Below are positions 17,507 through 23,146 of a stretch of DNA of 23,146 bases, piece by piece; position 1 is the stretch's first letter, and each line of letters begins with the position of its first letter. This DNA is from Cudoniella acicularis (taxonomy: Eukaryota > Ascomycota > Leotiomycetes > Helotiales > Helotiaceae). Made by a program: the position numbers and the translations under genes. Under the pieces are notes generated by a model. It saw nothing but the letters and a program-made list of their open reading frames with translations. It was not told where the DNA came from and did not search any database. The DNA is taken from NCBI GenBank assembly GCA_013054445.1, contig JAAMPI010000915.1:1-23146 (forward strand). The letters run 5' to 3'.

Positions 17507-18554
17507 TATATATTGCGACGAGATGGGGCTTTCTCGGGATATCTAGCACATGGTTGGATTTGGAGGTCGTTTTCTTTTTTAGGATTTGGGTAGGACATGG
17601 TGGTAGGAAAGACTTTGACAGCTACTTGCACAGTGAGGAATTTCAAGAGACTCACACGAGGGGACGTATTTATTTCTCCACAGTAGAAATACGTTTGTGA
17701 TATCAAATCGGTAGCTGGAAGCCGGGAAAGTTGAAAAGGAGGAGGGGTGTTGAACGAAGAGAGCATCGGTGTTGGGAGAGACTGCTAAGGAAGGGGGAGC
17801 TTGAAATATTGGATAGCTTATGGCTGCTGTTATGGTTTGATCATTTGATGAAAATATGGATTCGGAATGTAGTCTGGAGATCGAGATAGGGAGTGCATGG
17901 ATTTTTAATAATATTCTGAAGGGATAGTTGGAGATTTTTCGATGATATATAGTCGGGTTGGAGGATTTAGGTTGAGAGTTGGAAATAGGAACAGAAGTTT
18001 GAATTGGATGGAAGGTTTTGGATATGAAATCTTATCTTATTAATAATATCTATTCTCTATCGATCTATTTGTCATTCGGAAGAGAAGGGATTATATACAC
18101 GGCGAATGCTCTCCATATTACAGGAACGTAGACGGTACATGTTCCGCGCGAACCCTATGGAGTAGAGCGAATAACCTGGGGTGTTACAGTGAGGTGGTCG
18201 CTAAAGCTTTGGAGGCTTCCGCGCTGTGCGTTAGGGACTGGGCCCCTGTACTGTAGACTCGTCCTGAAGAAATTGGATGGTTGGTTACTCGCTAAAACAT
18301 AGGGGTGGTATGCTGTAGTTTAGCGAGTGGGTGTCGAGTTTCAGGGAGTCGGGCGCTGAGGTTTTCACAAGGGGAGAAGGGCTGCTCTTATATTTCAGAG
18401 TTCGTTTCGCGCTTTCAGTTTCAGGAAATTCGTGAGACTTGAATTCAAAAGTTGATTCCTGGTTATCAAGGCAAGTTGTTTTATTAATCTTCTCTCTTCT
18501 CGTTTTAAAGTCACAGTTCCAGACAAACAGCAGCACACTATCACCTCGCATCCT
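17507..18554. other. Gene-free stretch after the pseudogene
   Basis: About 1 kb without a supported gene. It is purine-rich on the plus strand from about 17700 to 18010, then AT-rich to about 18120. The last 250 bp, just beyond the zinc-finger gene's stop codon, contain a perfect 10-bp hairpin and one copy of a 16-bp repeat (separate entries). It should include the 3' UTR of the minus-strand C2H2 gene. Confidence 0.5.
18287..18328. repeat. Perfect 10-bp hairpin with repeat copy A
   Basis: ACTCGCTAAA (18287-18296) and TTTAGCGAGT (18319-18328) are perfect inverted repeats with a 22-base loop. The right arm lies within GCTGTAGTTTAGCGAG (18312-18327), which recurs exactly at 21438-21453 in the same orientation. 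Hairpin plus dispersed copies suggest the end of a small transposable element, though no complete element is seen. Confidence 0.75.
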
Positions 18555-19593
18555 CTAAGACTTCCCATGCTGCCGCATATGCCTGCGATAGTTGTCCGCG
18601 CGAGAGAACCCATCTTTCATTCCACCAATGGAGTACTTGCACGAAGGGTGCGGGCAGTGGTACCGAGGTGCAGTGGGGACAAATCTTCGGTGCTTTGATG
18701 CGATATGGCGATTGAGGCCTTTTTTGTACTGGAAGCCTTCAGAGTCGCAAGGCAGGATAGTACACTTGAATGGGATAGTGTGGGATTTGTTGTGGGTGCT
18801 GTAAGAGGTCAGTTTAGACCGAAGTTTTGAAGTGATTGATGGGAATAGTTCTTGAGAGCACCCACTTCAATTGGCCCTGTGTAGTGAATGTTTTGAGACA
18901 AGAGTTGCACGAAAATGAAGGATCGGGGAGTGGTGGTTCATCTCCGAAGGAATGTGGTGCGCCTGACACAGGTGCAAAAGCAAATTCTTGCTGTGGTGGA
19001 GTGGTTGAAGGTACCGGCGAAGAAAATGAGGGATTTTCTTCTCCGGTTGGATAGACAGAGGTACGACCAGCAGGTCGATGTACTTCTGGAGCAAACACAG
19101 TAGGATCTTCTGGACGCGTCAAGAGCGGATCTTCTGCAGGCAGAGGTGGAAATCTTCTTAAATCAAGCCGGCCCGGGTCAATAGTACGTGTTAGATGTTG
19201 TTCTTCGAAGCTAGCCGGGTCTGAAGTGAAAACTGAGTTTTGTATCCGCTGGGGTTTTGAGGCTTTCCTCTGACGATGAGGGCAAAGGAAAACCTGAAGT
19301 GCAGGAAAGAAGATAGATAGATGTCGCTTCTGTCGTGCAAGGACAACAAAGTAAGAGGGGAGGAAGGACTTGGGGAGGTCAAAGAGTGACTGCAGGGAAT
19401 TAAGAGAGTGGCGACGTACGCAACCCTTTTGTGCGCAGTGAAGAAGGAAAGAAGAAGAGAAGGAAATTTTGGTCTCGGAAGCTCCTTTTGTAGGTGGGTT
19501 GCTTCCTAACTGCAGCGCCAAGCGAGCTTTGTCACTGGATCGACTAGCGATCATAGGCCTCAAATTTAGTTGCATTGGTTGCCTAACGGTCAT
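18555..19593 (-). CDS. C2H2 zinc-finger protein, probable transcription factor (5' end uncertain)
   Basis: Model: complement(join(18555..18798,18866..19593)); about 323 residues if the ATG at 19593 is used. A 67-bp intron (GTGGGT...ACAG, 18799-18865) runs through the first finger; splicing turns CNSCLKTFTTQGQL plus NTHNKSH into a canonical C-x2-C-x12-H-x3-H. The second exon holds FKCTILPC...GLNRHIASKH and YHCPHPSC...GFSRADNYRRHMRQH, both with longer spacings usual in fungal C2H2 factors, and ends TAG eight residues after that finger begins its last helix. The region before the fingers is rich in Pro, Ser and Glu. The fingers imply nucleic-acid binding in the nucleus; the target is unknown. 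The start is the weak point. The frame is open back to 19728 but has ATGs only at 19593, 19575 and 19554, inside a repeat, and no ATG nearer the fingers. An unseen 5' exon or a truncated gene is possible. Confidence 0.65.
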
Positions 19594-19750
19594 TGGTGAA
19601 AGCAAAGTGGTAGGCCTCAATTTTAGCTGCGTTCGCTTTTTTAGGGGGCTGGCACTTATTGGTGGATCGAATTTGGTAGGCCTCAAATTTAGTTGATCCA
19701 ACTCTGTGGCTTCACAATCAACATGCAAATTGATGTAATTGTAGGCCTCA
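19554..19750. repeat. Four spaced copies of TAGGCCTC(AAATTTAG)
   Basis: TAGGCCTCA begins at 19554, 19611, 19677 and 19742 (spacings 57, 66 and 65 bp). Copies 1 and 3 share TAGGCCTCAAATTTAGTTG, copy 2 has CTCAATTTTAGCTG, and copy 4 ends CTCATATTA. Related CATTGGTG/TATTGGTGG strings precede copies 2 and 3. On the minus strand, copies 1-3 read as QLNLRP, QLKLRP and QLNLRP in the same frame as the zinc-finger gene, because those spacings are multiples of three. It may be a degenerate minisatellite, repeated peptide units or repeated promoter sites. Confidence 0.8.
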
Positions 19751-20218
19751 TATTACGCAAGATAATTATTGAACTCGTCCCTTACTGGGTCGATCTTGAA
19801 TTCCGGCCGAGGCCTGCCGCAAAAGACTCGGGCGTCGTGAAATTCTAAGAACTCGGTATGCAGTTTATTGGATATCTTGAACACTCATCCAGCCCATGCC
19901 GGTCACTAGAACAAGAGAAAGTTGGATTTGGCTGCAGGTAAGACCAGGCCGGGCAAGACGTTCTCCGCCCCTCGATAATGGTTTCGTGAGCAACATAAAT
20001 TTCATAAAGACAGCAATATCCCTAGTACAAGTCTCTGGACCATCATTGCACAACCAGGACACTTGTCAAATTCCGAGCTGAAACATTTCAAACCATTTGC
20101 AAAACTCAATACAACAATAGGGTGAGCTCTCATACATGAATTTCATTCTCCTATTTTATACTCTACTCTGACATGAACTTAAGAAATTTGCCGGCCAGTC
20201 ACTTCAAACGATATCAAC
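19594..20218. promoter_or_regulatory. Divergent intergenic region between the C2H2 gene and the orphan gene
   Basis: It separates the minus-strand zinc-finger gene from the plus-strand 148-residue gene and should hold both promoters. It includes most of the TAGGCCTC repeat family. No other gene is supported. Confidence 0.45.
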
Positions 20219-20720
20219 ATGGCACCTATATTCTGCTGTTCCTCCGGGCCCCAGCCTTACCGTCCCCAAATTCTAATGCATGAACAAAAGTTCAAAGACT
20301 TCATCAACTGGATGCCAAAAGTCGACGAGACTTCCACTGCCGAAAAAGTCATTCCTTCCGATGACACCTCCGCATATGCCATCCAAGTTGTTCGTCAAGT
20401 CAACTTCGGCGCCCAGGAGTCCGTTCGCTATTTCATATCTACCGAGGGAGACAGCGGGGAAGTGAGCTTCTTTGAGATCACCGAGAAGGACCTCATTGAA
20501 GCGAATTACGAGAAGCTGAATAGGTGAGCCCTAGGCTTATGGCTTGTTTATTGGTGTATGCTAAGTTTTGATATTTAGCTACAAGAATTTCAAGTGTGTC
20601 GCTCATAACAAGTTCTTCGAGTTGAATGTCTATCAGAAGAACCCTGTGAATGCTCACCACTGGCGCGCTAATATCGCCAGGCCAGCGGCGGATATTGACC
20701 TTCCATCTCGTCAGGTTTAG
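20219..20720 (+). CDS. Two-exon orphan, 148 residues, function unknown
   Basis: Model: join(20219..20523,20579..20720). The 55-bp intron (GTGAGC...TTAG) splits a Ser codon; splicing links EKLN to SYKNFKCVAHNKFFELNVYQ and leads to TAG at 20718-20720. I do not recognise a family by name. The chain starts MAPIFCCSSGP, with no signal peptide or membrane segment; the paired Cys could be lipidated. A predicted amphipathic helix (about 20-36) is followed by alternating strand-like segments: AYAIQVVRQVNF, SVRYFISTEG, VSFFEITEKD and FFELNVYQKNP. This helix-plus-sheet order, with QVVxx in the middle, loosely recalls stefin-type cystatins, but the QVVAG motif is not intact, so this is speculative. The ATG at 20219 is the first in frame and follows ATCAAC. 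Coding status is supported by clean splice signals and frame continuity. Confidence 0.72.
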
Positions 20721-21872
20721 AAGCTCCGTTGATCAAACAGCTCAGTGATGAAGCAATGCAAAGAAACAAAAGAATAGTGGGGGATGTTTAAAGGGGTACT
20801 TCTGAATTTTATCTTGTTGTTGAAAGAAGAGCAAGATTTCCACGCTCATTATGGTCTCGAGGAGCTCCCAAGGTATTGAGTAATTGTGTGGTCATGACGA
20901 CTTTGTTAAATCATGAACTGAAATTTCAAGGAATTTATGTAGTCAGATCAAATTACCAAGCTCTTAATTGATCGAAATCCTTCTGTTTGAATCGCGACTT
21001 GAAGATAATCCTGCGCCTGATTCCCAGTCTGTACAGCAAAGCTACTCACAACACTTCAATAAATAAGAAATATGGATTAATAAAATACTAATACAAGCAA
21101 GAGAATAAAAAGTTACCTCTAATTTATTCCACTTTGGCTATTTGCATGTTATTTTAAGTTGTGGTTATTTAACAAATTTCAAGTGTTTTGTGCGCTTGTA
21201 TGGCCCAACCGCTATTAAATGGCAACCGGAGTGCTATCGTTGGCTAATTCCGGTTGATCATCAAAAGACGGGTTGTTTTTGTGGGAATTGCTGTTGAGTG
21301 TTATAGCGTTAGCTTCCAGAGGAATTATTTTGGGTTTGCGAGGGAAACTAATAAGGCTATGCGGAGAATTAGCATGTCTGGTGTTTCGAAGATAGCGACC
21401 TTTTAGGCGGCTGGGTACTGTACCTCAGTGGACATGCGCTGTAGTTTAGCGAGCAAGCCCCTGAGTGCAACCCCTAAGCTCGCAATACCATGTTGCCAAA
21501 CCCACGAATCGAGGCGAGGGAATATATAATTATGAGGAACATTATTTGACCTTTCGTAAAAGACTCCTTCAATTGATGCTCTGGGGGTTTTAAGGCGATA
21601 TAGACAGCCGCTCCACAAAACTTGGGCTTTTGGAAAAGGTGTAAAGGTTTGAAAGATCAGCAGGAACCGCGGATCATAAAGCAGTTGAAAAGGGGAAACG
21701 GACTTTTAAGTAGAGTGATTTGCATTCATCCTCATGGCTAAGAACCCCTCCTTAACCGTTTCTCCGTCCAGCAAATCCAAATATGTACAGATAATCTCCC
21801 CTTCCTCCAACTCCTATTTACATCTCCACCTTTCCCAACAAAATTTCCCTTTGTAATTCTTAAACAATAATA
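20721..21872. other. Gene-free stretch containing repeat copy B
   Basis: About 1.15 kb between the convergent orphan (+) and Egh16-like (-) genes; both 3' UTRs fall here. The middle (about 21050-21180) is AT-rich. The only notable content is the second copy of the 16-bp repeat at 21438-21453. Open frames are below about 75 codons and unrecognisable. Confidence 0.55.
21438..21453. repeat. 16-bp repeat copy B (GCTGTAGTTTAGCGAG)
   Basis: Identical over 16 bp, and in the same orientation, to 18312-18327, 3.1 kb away. The hairpin partner arm present beside copy A is not found beside copy B. The two copies bracket the C2H2 and orphan genes. Confidence 0.85.
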
Positions 21873-22705
21873 TTATACTTTGAGAGGCTGAGAAATGGTG
21901 CGCTTGGCAGCAATTGTTGAGTTAGTACCAGATTGTTGAACGACGACGCAGCCACCGAAGGGTCCTGCGGCGTTGTTGTTGGAAATCTTCACCATGCACA
22001 CGTTGGTTTGACCTGCGACTGTGCCGGTGCAAGTGATACCCGCTGGAATGGCAACAGCAAAAGGCTTGAACAAATTAGCTCCCTAATAACTGCGTTTTTA
22101 TAAGTAATTACTCACATAATCTTCATTAATATTGGTAGCTCGCTTCATGAGTCCAGCACGGATCATGAGATCCTCCCATCGCTTGGTAGTCTTCTTGATA
22201 TTCCCCTTTGTGCCAGGAACTTGGGTTGTAACGGTGGCCTTGGCGGCGTTTGCAAAATTGCCTTGGCCAGTGGTGTCAACCATGGCTATTACAGGTCCTG
22301 CACCATCCGAAGTGACGATATGGAAGGTTCCTGAGATCGAAGCATTGTCTGTGCTGATCTGGGGAAGTGTGCTGCCGGAGAGAGCCATGGCTACCTTGAC
22401 GCCTGTAGCGGCCTTGTTGGTTCCGCCAGCTTAGAAGTAACAGGTGAGTGATGGTTAACGCTGAGTGTCTTTTGAAGGGGATTTACCTCGGTCTCGCCAC
22501 AGTTGTTCGAGCCAACATTGAATGTGGTGGTATCAGTCTCTGTCTTGGAGTTTGAGCCAGCACCAGGGACGACGGCGCCCTTGATACCAAGAGCTGTGCC
22601 ATTACCGCCAAAGTCACCAGTGACAACAGCGATTTTCCCGTGGGCGGCAGCGAAAGGTGTAGCTAAGAGAGCGGCCAAGAAGATTGATGCAGAAGGGGCG
22701 AGCAT
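21873..22705 (-). CDS. Egh16/MAS3-like secreted protein (DUF3129-type family)
   Basis: Model: complement(join(21873..22064,22116..22412,22487..22705)), 235 residues. Residues 1-21 form a signal peptide ending PFAAA before HGKI; the exposed His-Gly start is typical of the family. The body has TGDFGGNGTALGI, NNCGE, MALSGSTLPQIS, TSDGAGPV and, near the end, CTGTVAGQTNVCMVKISN and AGPFGGCVVVQQ. The mature chain has four Cys (69, 184, 195, 211), enough for two disulfides. Relatives are powdery-mildew Egh16 and Magnaporthe GAS1/GAS2 (MAS3), expressed during appressorium formation; saprotrophs also carry members, so this does not prove pathogenicity. Biochemical activity is unknown. Introns are uncertain: keeping frame requires AAG acceptors at 22413 and 22065; the latter follows a CTAAT branch-like site by 9 bases. 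A YAG at 22083 would give a 33-bp intron and six more residues. Confidence 0.87.
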
Positions 22706-23036
22706 TTTGAATTTTGAAAAAATATAAAGGGAGGTTNGGTTGGTAGGGGTGTTACTTGATAGCATTTATGTCATGCAAGAACCGGTCGTTTTGAGAGACT
22801 TGGCTAGGAGTAGTTATTTAGGTTGTGATCGTCCCGCTTGCGTGGATGGATGGATGATTCCAGGGACTAAGGGACCTGTTTCGTCATTATTTCGAGAATC
22901 TCTGTGCTTTTCTTCTTACTCTGTTCCAATGAAGCTCGCATCTCTAGCTGTTGATTCCAAAATCTTCAAGCGTGGAGGCCTCTCTTTTCTCTCTTTGCTC
23001 TTTTTCTATACACTTCACAACAGAGCGAGAGTCACA
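22706..23036. promoter_or_regulatory. Divergent promoter between two secreted-protein genes
   Basis: 331 bp separate the Egh16-like ATG (minus) from the ATG of the right-edge gene (plus). The side next to the minus gene has a TTTATATTTTTT stretch about 20 bp upstream of its ATG. The other side is C/T-rich (about 22978-23010), typical of fungal leaders. One base at 22737 is unresolved (n), so assembly quality here is not perfect. Confidence 0.55.
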
Positions 23037-23131
23037 ATGTATCCCTCAACACCCAACTTCCTCCTTTCTACTCTCCTCCTCACCTCCACTCTCCAAAACA
23101 GCCATGCACAAACCCTCAACACAATGTGCTA
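23037..23131 (+). CDS. First exon of a putative secreted protein (cut by right edge)
   Basis: The ATG at 23037 opens a frame that reads as a signal peptide: a short polar start, a hydrophobic core FLLSTLLLTSTL, then NSHAQT, with likely cleavage after SHA. In the genomic frame a TAG appears at 23130, but a GTACAA donor-like site at 23132-23133 would remove it, leaving a first exon of 31 codons plus two bases with the rest beyond the window. A C/T-rich leader directly upstream supports a real transcript start. The family cannot be named from 31 residues. If unspliced, it would be a 31-residue peptide, which is less likely. Confidence 0.5.
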
Positions 23132-23146
23132 GTACAAAACATCCAA

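Noticed and set aside
17503..17766. Short frames just after the pseudogene as a separate gene
   Set aside because: They begin at or overlap the pseudogene's final MPVYIG-stop, have no motif and overlap each other on opposite strands.

Overview
The window is from a filamentous ascomycete (Pezizomycotina). Genes are split by short spliceosomal introns (mostly about 47-120 bp, GTAAGT/GTATGT-type donors, with YAG and several AAG acceptors). Both strands are used, there are no operons, and the gene families are fungal (a KDM5/KdmB-type demethylase, an Egh16-like secreted protein, and the fungal MDP(L/I)S-type N-terminal domain). A leotiomycete is my best guess, but that is inference, not proof.

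Layout from left to right. The 3' part of a D-2-hydroxyacid dehydrogenase gene lies at the left edge (+). After a gene-free, AT-rich gap comes a small GFA-family zinc protein (+). A 5.7-kb KDM5/JARID1 histone H3K4 demethylase gene with six exons lies on the minus strand. Head to head with it, across about 1.26 kb, is SLX1 (+), the GIY-YIG subunit of the SLX1-SLX4 structure-specific endonuclease. A gap containing several perfect hairpins leads to a secreted type-B carboxylesterase (+, four exons). About 350 bp further on is a long decayed gene (15327-17506, +). It resembles fungal proteins often annotated 'modin', with an MDP(I/L)S N-terminal domain; it is broken by at least six in-frame stops and frame changes, and most of the stops look like CpA to TpA changes.

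The right third contains a C2H2 zinc-finger gene (-) whose start codon is unclear and which has a family of TAGGCCTC repeats at its 5' side. It is followed by a two-exon orphan of 148 residues (+), a 1.15-kb empty stretch, and an Egh16/MAS3-like secreted protein gene (-). At the right edge, divergent from that gene, is the first exon of another putative secreted protein (+).

The window looks like chromosomal sequence grading from conserved housekeeping genes (KDM5, SLX1) into a more accessory right side (secreted esterase, decayed immunity-like gene, orphan, secreted pair). I found no tRNA, rRNA, CRISPR array or intact transposon. Exon joins were worked out by hand from splice signals, reading-frame continuity and remembered family conservation. 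The complete gene models all have total lengths divisible by three, except the pseudogene.
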